Shown here: piece after piece, positions 52,591-62,543 of the stretch
Numbering within the stretch: the first letter of the stretch is position 1
How the letters are laid out: the number at the start of each line of letters is the position of its first letter
From: Mycolicibacterium alvei
GTDB taxonomy: Bacteria; Actinomycetota; Actinomycetes; Mycobacteriales; Mycobacteriaceae
Length of the DNA stretch: 64,000 nt
Reading direction: 5' to 3'
Assembly: GCF_010727325.1 (NCBI RefSeq)
Contig: NZ_AP022565.1
Span: 5,642,001-5,706,000, forward strand
Notes under the pieces: model-generated
Database searches by the model: none
What the model saw: only the letters and a program-made list of their open reading frames with translations
Told to the model about the DNA's origin: nothing
Program-made: the position numbers and the translations under genes

Positions 52591-53202
52591 ATGAAACTCA
52601 CCCGCTTCGGTATCGCGCTCGGCGCCACACTGATTGCCGCCTCGGCGCTGAGTGGCTGCTCGACGGCGACCGATATCCGGGACGCGGCTGCCGGGGCGGC
52701 CGAGAAGGTTGTCTCCTCGGGCACCGAGAAGATCACCGAAGTGGTGTCGGGCAACCTGTTCACCGCGGAGGGCATCGACAACGCCTATGCGGCGATCGGC
52801 GAAAAGGTCGGCGCCAACCCGATGCAGGTGGTCGACGTCGTGATCACGCCCGGCGTACTCAAGATCGAGGCCATCGACCCCAACGCCCCGACCGAGCTCA
52901 ACGAATGGAGCTACACGTCCGGCATCGTCGCACCGCCGCGCCCCATCGACTATGACGACGACACCGAAGCGCTGCGGCACAACCTGTTCGCCACCTCCGA
53001 CGTGCCGACCAGTGCGATCGTCGCGGCGATCGAGGGCGCCGTGGCGGCCAGTGAGATCCCCGACGGCAAGGTGCAGACGATCAGCATCAAGCGCAACATC
53101 CCGTTCGACGACAACGTGATCGTCTTCATCAACGTCCAGGGCGAGCGCAGCAGCAAGCAGGTTCGAGCGGACGTCACCGGAGCGGTCACCGAGGTGGTCT
53201 GA
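52591..53202 (+). CDS. Putative lipoprotein of unknown function
   Basis: This 203-residue protein has a lipoprotein signal (IALGATLIAASALSGC), where LSGC is the lipobox with Cys at about residue 23. The mature part has a helical AAAGAAEKVVSSGTEKITEV, then a beta/alpha region (VVDVVITPGVLKIEAIDPN, IKRNIPFDDNVIVFINVQG). I do not recognise the family. It is not frame-broken despite lying within the indel-rich segment. Outer-face membrane anchoring is predicted. Confidence 0.8.
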   Translation: MKLTRFGIALGATLIAASALSGCSTATDIRDAAAGAAEKVVSSGTEKITEVVSGNLFTAEGIDNAYAAIGEKVGANPMQVVDVVITPGVLKIEAIDPNAPTELNEWSYTSGIVAPPRPIDYDDDTEALRHNLFATSDVPTSAIVAAIEGAVAASEIPDGKVQTISIKRNIPFDDNVIVFINVQGERSSKQVRADVTGAVTEVV

Positions 53203-53228
53203 CCGTTGCGCCGTTACCGTGGGGAGCC

Positions 53229-55207
53229 ATGACGGCCTTCAACGATCTCGACGACTATTTCGCGCTGCCCGGGTGTCAGGTCTCGCGGTGTCGCCGGATG
53301 GTTCACGGCTGGTTACCACGGTCAGCACACTCAATGACAAACGCACCGAATTCGTCAGTGCGATATGGGAATTGGATCCTGCCGGAGTCGAACCCGCGCG
53401 TCGGCTGACCCAAGGGGCCAAAGGGGAGTCCGCTCCGGTGTTCACCGCGGACGCAGACGTGTTGTTCCTCTCGGTGCGTCCCGCAGAGGGGGACGACACA
53501 CCGCCGGCGGCCCTGTGGCGGCTGCCGGCGACCGGTGGTGAGGCATTCGAGGTGCTGGCGATGCCCGGCGGCGTCACCGCGGCCGTGAGCGCCCGCGCCG
53601 CCGACGCCACCGTGGTGACCACGTCCCTGCTGTCGTCGTCGACCGGAGTCGACGACGACAAGGCACGGCGCGAGGCGCGCAAGGACACCAAGGTGTCGGC
53701 GATCCTGCACACCGGCTACCCGGTCCGGCACTGGGATCACGACCTGGGGCCGGACCAGCCCCACCTCTTCGACCTGGGGGATGACGAGGCCGGGCCACAG
53801 GATCTGACCGCCGACCCGGGCGCGGCGTTGCGGGAGACGACGTTCGATCTCAGCGCCGACGGTGGATTCGTGGTGACGTCCTGGCAGGCTCCTGGCCCCG
53901 GCACGGCCCTGCGGGTGGTCCTGGTGCGCATCGACCGGGTCACCGGCGAACGCACCACCATCGCCGAGGAATCCGGAGCCGACCTGGAGCGCCCCGCGAT
54001 CGCACCCGATGGCAGCGCGGTGGCCTTCACCCGGGAGACCCATTCCACTCCCACCGCGCCGCCGCGGATCACGCTGTGCTGCATGCGGTTCGGTGAAGAT
54101 CTGGTGGAGCTGACGGGCGACTGGGATCGGTGGCCGTCCTCGGTGGCCTGGACACTGGATTCCTCGATGCTGATCGTGACGGCCGACGACGGTGGCCGCG
54201 GCCCGATTTTCTCCGTCGACCCCGTCTCGGGGGCGGTGACTCGGCTGACCGACGACGACTTCACCTACACCGATGTCAGACCCGCACCCGGCGGCGTGAT
54301 CTATGCGTTGCGTAGCTCGTACGCGGTGCCGCCGCATCCCGTCCGTATCGACGCGGACGGCAGCGTCACCGAGATCCCGTGCCTCGACGCGCCCCAACTG
54401 CCCGGCACGCTGACCGAGATCACCGCGGCCGCGGCCGACGGCACAACGATCAGATCCTGGCTCACCCTGCCCGCCGGAGAGCAACCGGCCCCGTTGGTGC
54501 TGTGGATTCACGGCGGGCCGTTGGGCAGTTGGAACAGCTGGCACTGGCGGTGGAACCCGTGGTTGCTCACCGCCCAGGGATACGCGGTGTTGATGCCGGA
54601 CCCGGGGCTGTCCACCGGTTACGGACAGGACTTCATCTCCCGCGGATGGGGCGCCTGGGGCGGCGAGCCCTACACCGACCTGATGGCCGCCACCGATGCC
54701 GCCTCAGCGCATCCGCGTGTCGACGCATCACGGACTGCCGCGATGGGCGGATCCTTCGGTGGGTACATGGCCAACTGGATCGCCGGCCACACCGACCGGT
54801 TCGACGCGATCGTCACGCATGCCAGCCTGTGGGCGCTGGACCAGTTCGGGCCCACCACCGACGGCGCCTACTGGTGGGCACGCGAGATGACACCCGAGAT
54901 GGCCCAGCGCAATTCACCTCACCTGTCCGTCGGCGACATCACCACCCCGATGCTGGTCATCCACGGAGACAAGGACTATCGCGTGCCGATCGGCGAGGCG
55001 CTGCGGCTGTGGTACGAGCTGCTCACGTATTCGGGGTTGCCCGCCGACGAGCACGGCGAAAGTCCCCACCGCTTCCTGTACTACCCGAGCGAGAATCACT
55101 GGGTGCTGTCGCCGCAGCACGCCAAGATCTGGTACCAGGTGGTGACTGGATTCCTCGGTGAGCACCTGCGCGGCGAACCCGTGCAGCAGCCCGAACTGCT
55201 CGGGTAG
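53229..55207 (+). CDS. S9 family prolyl oligopeptidase-like peptidase, N-terminal frameshift
   Basis: About 660 residues make a beta-propeller plus alpha/beta-hydrolase peptidase. The nucleophile is in MGGSFGGYMANW, the Asp in IHGDKDYRVP and the His in PSENHWVLS. The ATG at 53229 gives MTAFNDLDDYFALP, but the frame must shift after this to reach RVSGLAVSPDGSRLV. One base appears missing in the CCCGGG run at 53268-53273. The rest is intact. It should act as a cytosolic acyl-aminoacyl or dipeptidyl peptidase. Exact specificity is unknown. Confidence 0.85.
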
Positions 55208-55217
55208 CGTCGGGAAC

Positions 55218-56467
55218 GTGACACAGCGTGAGTTTGACCTGGTGTTGTACGGCGCCACGGGATTCGCCGGAAAGCTGACCGCCGAGTACCTGGCCGGAGC
55301 CGGGGGATCGGCCCGGATCGCCCTGGCCGGACGTTCGGAGGAGCGCCTGCGCGCCATTCGTGACGGCCTGGGGCAGGGCGCGCAGTCGTGGCCGTTGGTG
55401 ATGGCCGACGCCACCTCCCAGACCTCCCTCGATGCGATGGCTGCGCGCACGCAGGTGGTGGTAACGACGGTGGGCCCCTACGCGCGCTACGGAATGCCGT
55501 TGGTTGCGGCGTGCGCGGCCGCCGGTACCGACTACGCCGATCTCACCGGTGAGACGACGTTCATCCGCGACAGCATCGACCTGCACCACAAGCAGGCGGT
55601 CGACACCGGTGCCCGGATCGTGCATTCGTGCGGATTCGATTCGGTGCCTTCCGATCTCACGGTGTATGCGCTGTATCAGCGGGCCCTCGCGGATGGCGCC
55701 GGGGAACTCGGTGACACCAACCTGGTGGTGCGCAGCTTCGCCGGCGGCGTGTCGGGCGGCACCGTGGCCTCGATGCTGGAGTTGCTCGACACGTTGTCGT
55801 CGGATCCCGAGGCCAGAGCGCTGATGAACGATCCGTACACCCTGAGCCCCGACCGTGGCGCGGAGCCCGAACTCGGTGCTCAGCCCGACGTACGGTGGCG
55901 CCGCGGTGGCGAGATCGCACCCGAACTCGCCGGCTACTGGACCGGCGCTTTGCGATGGCGGCGCCGAACACCCGAATCGTGCGGCGTAGTAACGCACTAC
56001 TGGGCTACGCCTACGGACGCCGGTTCGAGTACGCCGAGCAGATGAGTGTGGGCCGGTCACCCGTCGCCCCGCTGGCCGCGGCGATGATGACCGGATCCAA
56101 CGCGTTCACCCTCGGTGTGGGCGGCCGCTACTTCAACCGGTTGCCCCGCCGCCTAGTCGAGCGGCTGGCTCCGAAGCCGGGAACCGGACCCAGTGAGCGG
56201 GCTCGCGAGCAGGGTCACTACCGCGTCGAGACCTACACCACGACGACGTCGGGTGCCCGCTACGTGGCGGCCATGGCCCAGCAAGGAGATCCGGGGTACA
56301 AGTCGACCGCGGTGCTGCTCGGCGAGTGCGGGCTCGCCCTGGCTACCGACCGTGACGCTCTTTCGGACCGGCGCGGTGTGCTGACACCGGTGGCAGCGAT
56401 GGGAGATGTGCTGCTCACCCGGCTACCGGCCGCCGGGGTGACGCTGGAAACCACCGCGCTGAGTTGA
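55218..56467 (+). CDS. Trans-acting enoyl reductase/saccharopine dehydrogenase-like protein (Rv2449c-like), frameshifted
   Basis: The protein starts with a Rossmann fold (DLVLYGATGFAGKLTAEYLA), includes GPYARYGMPLVAACAAAGTD and HSCGFDSVPSDL, and so belongs to the saccharopine dehydrogenase-like group that contains the mycobacterial trans-acting enoyl reductases of lipid synthesis. The frame breaks near 55947-55951 (after GYWTGA) and continues as FAMAAPNTRIVRRSNALLG; one base is apparently missing. A length of about 416 aa is normal for Rv2449c. The start is GTG. Confidence 0.85.
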
Positions 56468-56582
56468 GCCGGCGCAACACGAATAGCTCGGCCTGCGTCG
56501 AACACCTGTGGGACAAGATCACAGTCGACTAGTGTCGAGGATGAGCACTTCCAGTACGCCAGCAACGAAGGTGGGATAGAAA

Positions 56583-57191
56583 ATGGCCGGTCTCGACGAT
56601 CTCTTCGCGCAGATCCCCGTGGCGGATATAGCCAATAAGCTCGGCGCCGATGAAGGCGAGGTGAGCAACGCCATCAAGACCTTGATTCCGGCTCTGGTCG
56701 GCGGCGTGGCCGAGAACGTACAGGCCGACAGCATCGACTCCAGCGATCTTGAGTCGGCCGTGTCCGCGCAGGCCGCCAGCGGACTGCTCGACGGTGGGGT
56801 GAGTGTCGACCAGGTCGACGCCGGCAAAGGCAACCAGATCGTCTCGAAGATCTTCGGCGGCAACGACAGCAACCAGGTCGCGTCGGCGTTGGCCGGTACG
56901 GGCGCCGGTGGCGGCGACCTGATCAAGAGGCTACTGCCGATCCTGGCGCCGATCGTGCTCGCCTACATCGGCAAGCAGTTCGCCCAGAAGAACGCCGCTC
57001 CGGCCGGAGAGGCGCAGGCTTCCGGCGGCGGCCGGGACATCCTCGGCAGCATCCTCGGCGGCGCAGCCGGTGGCGGTGCCGCCGCCAACAACCCGCTGGG
57101 CAGCATCCTGGGCAGCGTGCTCGGCGGCGGTGGCAGCCAGGGCAATGCCATCGGTGAGATCCTCGGCGGCCTGCTCGGCGGCAAGAAGTAG
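56583..57191 (+). CDS. DUF937 domain protein
   Basis: This 202-residue protein has a DUF937 core (LFAQIPVADIANKLGADEGE, IKTLIPALVGGVAENV, SALAGTGAGGGDLIKRLLPI). It is followed by a Gly/Ala/Leu repeat region of the type ILGSILGGAAGG and LLGGKK at the end. DUF937 proteins resemble YidB, of uncertain role. The frame is intact. It lies between the enoyl reductase-like gene and valS, as is common in mycobacteria. Confidence 0.85.
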   Translation: MAGLDDLFAQIPVADIANKLGADEGEVSNAIKTLIPALVGGVAENVQADSIDSSDLESAVSAQAASGLLDGGVSVDQVDAGKGNQIVSKIFGGNDSNQVASALAGTGAGGGDLIKRLLPILAPIVLAYIGKQFAQKNAAPAGEAQASGGGRDILGSILGGAAGGGAAANNPLGSILGSVLGGGGSQGNAIGEILGGLLGGKK

Positions 57192-57279
57192 GCCCGGCGC
57201 ACCTGCACCGACGCCCGACGCCCAGCGAACGCACCGGGCATCGGGGCTTTCGCGTGTGCGTCCTTCTTAGAATGGCTCG

Positions 57280-59942
57280 GTGACTCCCACCCTGACAACC
57301 GTGCCGATGCCCTACCCAAATCCTGGGATCCGGCTGCGGTAGAAGCCGACCTGTACCAGGGCTGGGTGGATGCCGGATACTTCACCGCCGATCCGGCCAG
57401 CGAAAAGCCGCCGTACTCGATCGTGCTGCCACCGCCCAATGTGACCGGCAGCCTGCACATGGGCCACGCGCTCGACCACACCCTGATGGACGCCCTGACC
57501 CGCCGCAAGCGGATGCAGGGCTTCGAGGTGCTGTGGCTGCCCGGCATGGACCACGCCGGCATCGCGACCCAGACCGTGGTGGAAAAGCAGCTCGCCGCTG
57601 AGGGGCTGAGCCGGCAAGGCATGGGCCGCGAACGCTTCGTCGAGAAGGTCTGGGACTGGAAGCACGAGTCCGGCGGCACCATCGGCGGGCAGATGCGCCG
57701 CCTCGGTGACGGTGTGGACTGGAGCCGCGACCGCTTCACCATGGACGAGGGTCTGTCGCGTGCCGTGCGCACGATCTTCAAAAGGCTCTTCGATGCGGGG
57801 CTGATCTACCAGGCCGAGCGGTTGGTCAACTGGTCGCCGGTGCTGGAGACGGCGATCAGCGACCTCGAGGTCAAGTACGAAGACGTCGAGGGCGAGCTGG
57901 TCTCGTTCCGCTACGGCTCGATGAACGACGACGAGCCCCACATCGTGGTGGCCACCACCCGGGTGGAGACGATGCTCGGTGACACCGCGATCGCCGTGCA
58001 CCCCGACGACGAGCGCTATCGCGACCTGGTCGGCAAGACCCTGCCGCATCCATTTGCCGACCACGAGATGATCGTGGTCGCCGACACCCACGTCGATCCC
58101 GAATTCGGTACCGGCGCAGTCAAAGTCACCCCAGCCCACGATCCGAACGACTTCGAGATCGGCATGCGCCACCAGCTGCCGATGCCGACGATCATGGATG
58201 CCAAAGGCCGGATCGCCGACACCGGAACACAATTCGACGGGATGGACCGGTTCGAGGCCCGGGTCAAGATCCGCGAGGTGCTGGCCGAGCAGGGCCGGAT
58301 CGTCGCCGAGAAGCGGCCGTACCTGCACAGCGTCGGACACTCCGAGCGCAGCGGCGAGCCCATCGAGCCGCGGCTGTCCCTGCAGTGGTGGGTCAAGGTG
58401 GACGGTCTGGCCAAGGCGGCGGGCGATGCGGTGCGCAACGGCGACACCGTCATTCACCCGCCGAGCCTGGAGCCGCGGTGGTTCGCCTGGGTGGACAACA
58501 TGCACGACTGGTGCATTTCCCGGCAGCTGTGGTGGGGTCACCGGATTCCGATCTGGCACGGACCGAACGGCGAGACCGTGTGCGTCGGCCCCGACGAGAC
58601 CCCGCCGGCAGGCTGGGAGCAGGACCCCGACGTCCTCGACACCTGGTTCTCCTCGGCGCTGTGGCCGTTCTCGACCTTGGGCTGGCCCGACCACACGCCC
58701 GAGTTGGCCAAGTTCTATCCGACCTCGGTGCTGGTCACCGGCTACGACATCCTGTTCTTCTGGGTGGCCCGGATGATGATGTTCGGTACCTTCGTCGCCG
58801 ACGATCCGGCGATCACGTTCGACGGTGCCCGCGCCCCGCAGGTGCCGTTCGAGAATGTGTTCCTGCACGGGCTGATCCGCGACGAGTTCGGCCGCAAGAT
58901 GAGCAAGTCGCGCGGCAACGGCATCGACCCGCTGGACTGGGTGGAGAAGTTCGGCGCCGACGCACTGCGATTCACCCTGGCACGTGGGGCGAGCCCCGGC
59001 GGCGATCTGTCCATCGGTGAGGACCACGCTCGTGCGTCGCGCAACTTCGCCACCAAGCTGTTCAATGCGACCCGCTTCGCGTTGATGAACGGTGCCGCAC
59101 CCGCTCCGTTGCCCGCTGTGAGCGACCTGACCGACGCCGACCGCTGGATCCTCGGCCGCCTGGAAGAGGTCCGGGCCGAGGTGGATTCGGCACTCGACAG
59201 CTACGAGTTCAGCCGGGCCTGCGAATCGCTGTACCACTTCGCCTGGGACGAGTTCTGCGACTGGTACGTGGAGCTGGCCAAGGTGCAGTTGGGCAGCCAG
59301 AAAGAACCAGGCGTCTCTCACACGACAGCGGTGTTGGCGGCAGTGCTCGACGCTCTGCTCAAACTGCTGCACCCGGTCATGCCGTTCGTCACCGAGACGC
59401 TGTGGAAGACGCTCACCGACGGCGAATCCATCGTGATCGCGCGGTGGCCGGAGCCGTCGGGTATTGCGCTCGATCCGGTTGCGGCACAACACATTGCCGA
59501 TATGCAGAAGCTGATCACCGAGGTGCGCCGCTTCCGTAGCGACCAGGGCCTGGCCGACCGGCAGCGGGTTCCGGCCCGGCTGACGGCGATCGCCGAGGCC
59601 GGCCTGACCGAGCAACTGCCCGCGGTCACCGCGCTGGCCTGGCTGACCGACGCCGGTGACGGGTTCACCCCGTCGGCCTCGGTCGAGGTGCGTCTGGCGC
59701 AGGCCACGGTGCTCGTCGAGGTGGACACCTCGGGCACCGTCGATGTCGCGGCCGAACGACGCCGGCTGGAGAAGGACCTGGCCGCGGCGCAGAAGGAACT
59801 CGCGACCACGACGGCCAAGCTCGGCAACGAGGCGTTTCTGGCCAAGGCGCCCGAGAACGTCGTCGACAAGATCCGTGACCGTCAGCAGTTGGCCGGCGAA
59901 GAGGTCGAGCGGATCAATGCACGCCTGGCAGCCCTCAAGTGA
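57280..59942 (+). CDS. valS: Valyl-tRNA synthetase, N-terminal frameshift
   Basis: This class I synthetase charges tRNA-Val. HIGH-type motif [11 protein letters not shown] and KMSKS motif [10 protein letters not shown] are present, and the C-terminal coiled coil ([20 protein letters not shown]) closes the protein. The open frame starts at 57366, but conserved [18 protein letters not shown] lies upstream in the same frame without a start codon. The nearest start is the GTG at 57280 in another frame, so one base seems lost near 57298-57301 (ACC-GTG). Because the gene should be essential, a sequencing error is likely. The stop overlaps folC as GTGA. Confidence 0.93.
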
Positions 59943-61343
59943 GTGACCCAGTCCCTACTCCGGATGAGATCGCCGCACTGCTGCAGGTCGAGCACCTACT
60001 CGATCAGCGCTGGCCCGAGACCAAGCTGGACCCCAGCACGGCACGCATCGCGGCCCTGCTGGAGCTGCTGGGCTCACCGCAGCGGGCCTACCCGTCGATC
60101 CATGTCGCCGGGACGAACGGCAAGACGTCGGTCGCCCGCCTCATCGATGCGCTGCTGACCGCACTGCACCGGCGTACGGGGCGCACCACCAGCCCGCATC
60201 TGCAGTCCGCGGTGGAACGCATCTCGATCGACGGAAAGCCGATCACGCCAGCGCAATACGTGAATGCCTACACCGAGGTCGAACCGTTCGTGCAACTTGT
60301 GGACCAGCAGTCCGAGGCTGCCGGTGGGCCGAAGATGAGCAAGTTCGAGGTCCTCACTGCGATGGCCTTCGCAGCATTCGCCGACGTGCCCATCGATGTC
60401 GCCGTCGTCGAGGTCGGGATGGGCGGACGCTGGGACGCCACCAACGTCGTCAACGCCCCGGTCGCGGTGATCACCCCGATCGGCATCGACCACACCGACT
60501 ATCTGGGCGACACGATCGCGGAGATCGCGGGGGAGAAGGCCGGCATCATCACCCGCCAACCCGACGATCTGGTTCCGACCGACACGGTGGCGGTCATCGC
60601 CAAGCAGGTTCCCGAGGCGATGGACGTGCTGCTGGCCGAAGCGGTGCGCGCCGACGCGGCCGTCGCCCGCGAAGACTCCGAGTTCGCTGTGCTGTCCAGG
60701 CAGGTCGCCATCGGTGGTCAGGTGTTGGAGTTACAGGGCCTGAGCGGTGTGTATTCCGAGATCTTCCTGCCGCTGCACGGCGAGCATCAGGCGCACAACG
60801 CGGTTCTCGCACTGGCCGCGGTCGAAGCGTTCTTCGGTGCGGGTGCCGACCGTCAACTGGATGTCGAGGCGATCCGGGCCGGGTTCGCGGCGGTGCACAG
60901 CCCGGGCCGGATGGAGCGCATGCGAAGTGCGCCAACAGTTTTCATCGATGCGGCACAATCCGGCCGGGGCTGCGGCGCTGGCGCAGACCCTGCAGCAGGA
61001 GTTCGACTTCCGCTTCCTCGTCGGGGTGGTGTCGGTGATGGGGGACAAGGACGCCGGTGGCATCCTGAGCGCGCTCGAGTCGGTGTTCGACCAGATCGTG
61101 GTCACCCACAACGGTTCACCGCGGGCGATGGATGTCGAGTCGTTGGCGTTGCTGGCCGAGGAGCGTTTCGGCCAGGATCGGGTGATCACCGCCATGACGC
61201 TGTCGGATGCCATCGAAACCGCCACCGCGTTGGTCGAGGAGGCCGGCGCAGAAGAAGGCCTGTCCGGGTCCGGAATGGTGATCACCGGTTCGGTGGTGAC
61301 GGCCGGCGTGGCCCGGACCCTGTTCGGACGGGACCCGCAATGA
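59939..61343 (+). CDS. folC: Folylpolyglutamate synthase/dihydrofolate synthase, frameshifted
   Basis: The enzyme adds glutamate to folates. The P-loop [12 protein letters not shown], the Mg site [10 protein letters not shown] and [17 protein letters not shown], and the late VFIDAAHNPAG-like block are all recognisable. The frame breaks at 60953-60958: VFIDAAQS must become an H-N-P-A-G continuation ([16 protein letters not shown]), which fits loss of one CA or AC dinucleotide. About 468 aa in total. It starts with GTG overlapping valS and ends overlapping the next gene as ATGA. Confidence 0.92.
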
Positions 61344-61757
61344 ACGATCAGACTCCGAGTGATCAGACGCCCGGCGACACGCGGCACCCCTGACCCATGG
61401 AAGAGCTTCCGTGGCGTGATGGCAGGCACGTTGATCCTGGAAGCCATCGTGGTACTTCTGGCCCTACCTGTGGTGGGTGTCAGTAACGCCGGGCTGACCT
61501 GGACGTCGGGCGGATTTGTGATCGGTCTGGCCGTCGTGTTGATCCTGATGTCGGGGCTGCAGGGCCGGCCCTGGGCCATCTGGGCGAACCTGGGTATCCA
61601 ACTGGTAGTGATCGCCGGGGCGCTCATCCATGGGGCGATCGGCTTCATCGGTGTGATCTTCGCCGTGGTCTGGCTGTTGATCGTGTACCTGCGGGGTGAG
61701 GTCAAACGCAGGCAGGATCGGGGTCTGCTGCCCGGTCAGCAGCCGCCCGGCGAATAG
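61340..61757 (+). CDS. DUF4233 membrane protein (Rv2446c-like), frameshifted
   Basis: This protein of about 139 residues has four hydrophobic helices ([66 protein letters not shown]). It is the conserved small membrane protein between folC and ndk. The ATG frame reads [17 protein letters not shown] and then hits a stop. [12 protein letters not shown] continues in the next frame, so bases are missing or added in the C run at 61387-61391. Function unknown. Confidence 0.82.
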
Positions 61758-61831
61758 CCGCGGCCAGGTGCGGTCTCCGTTGGGAGCCCGCGGTGGCACG
61801 CCGGGGTTACCGACCGGTACGCTCTCTGCTC

Positions 61832-62254
61832 GTGACTGAGCAGACCCTTGTCTTGATTAAGCCCGACGGCGTGCAGCGCCACCTGGTCGGGGAGATCCTC
61901 GGCCGGATCGAGCGCAAGGGTCTGACCCTGGCGGCGCTCGAACTGAAGAACGTCAGCATCGAGCTGGCCAAGCAGCACTACGCCGAGCACGACGGCAAGC
62001 CGTTCTTCGATTCGCTGCTGGAGTTCATCACTTCCGGACCCGTCGTCGCCGCCATCGTGGAGGGTCCGCGGGCTATCGCGGCGTTCCGTCAGATCGCCGG
62101 TGGCACCGACCCGGTGGAGAAGGCTGTGCCCGGCACCATCCGCGGTGACCTGGCGCTTGTGACCCAGGACAACCTCGTGCACGGGTCGGATTCGCCGGAG
62201 TCGGCAGCCCGTGAGATCGCCCTGTGGTTTCCTGGCGAAGCCTCCGCCCGATAA
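61832..62254 (+). CDS. ndk: Nucleoside diphosphate kinase
   Basis: This 140-residue enzyme transfers phosphate between nucleoside tri- and diphosphates via a phosphohistidine. The active-site His is in [12 protein letters not shown], and [15 protein letters not shown] is the conserved N-terminus. The GTG start was chosen by family alignment; the upstream frame is non-conserved. The frame is intact. Confidence 0.95.
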   Translation: MTEQTLVLIKPDGVQRHLVGEILGRIERKGLTLAALELKNVSIELAKQHYAEHDGKPFFDSLLEFITSGPVVAAIVEGPRAIAAFRQIAGGTDPVEKAVPGTIRGDLALVTQDNLVHGSDSPESAAREIALWFPGEASAR

Positions 62255-62294
62255 TCCTTCTCGCAGTCTGGTCTGTACCGCGTCAGTGATGTGG

Positions 62295-62300
62295 GATACT
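62295..62300 (+). promoter_or_regulatory. rne: Candidate -10 element of the rne promoter
   Basis: GATACT would place transcription start near 62307, giving a 5' leader of roughly 235 nt. Mycobacterial rne is known to have a long 5' UTR (about 230 nt in M. smegmatis), in good agreement. Confidence 0.45.
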
Positions 62301-62458
62301 GGGTGCGGGTTGCCAGTCTCAACCGAGGCTGAAGACCCGAATGAAGACTTCGACGAGCGCGACCACCGCAATCCGGTGCGGCGCGGGCCGTCCAGCCATC
62401 ATTCAGCCAGGCACCGGGTGGGTTCGGTAGCGAACTGCCCGGAGCGAGACCACAACAA

Positions 62459-62480
62459 GCCCGGGGAAAGTGTCCCGGGC
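62459..62480 (+). promoter_or_regulatory. rne: Stable hairpin in the rne 5' leader
   Basis: GCCCGGGG (62459-62466) and TCCCGGGC (62473-62480) form an 8-bp stem with a 6-nt loop, 64 bp before the rne start. It may be part of RNase E self-regulation through its own leader. This is inferred. Confidence 0.45.
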
Positions 62481-62543
62481 CAATAGCGGGAGCCCTCGCG
62501 TGGCCGCGTCGATACGACGCGCCCGGGGGCTTGAGGAGAATTC

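Noticed and set aside
57312..59615. 767-codon minus-strand open frame opposite valS
   Set aside because: It is antisense to clear valyl-tRNA synthetase motifs and lacks any domain of its own.
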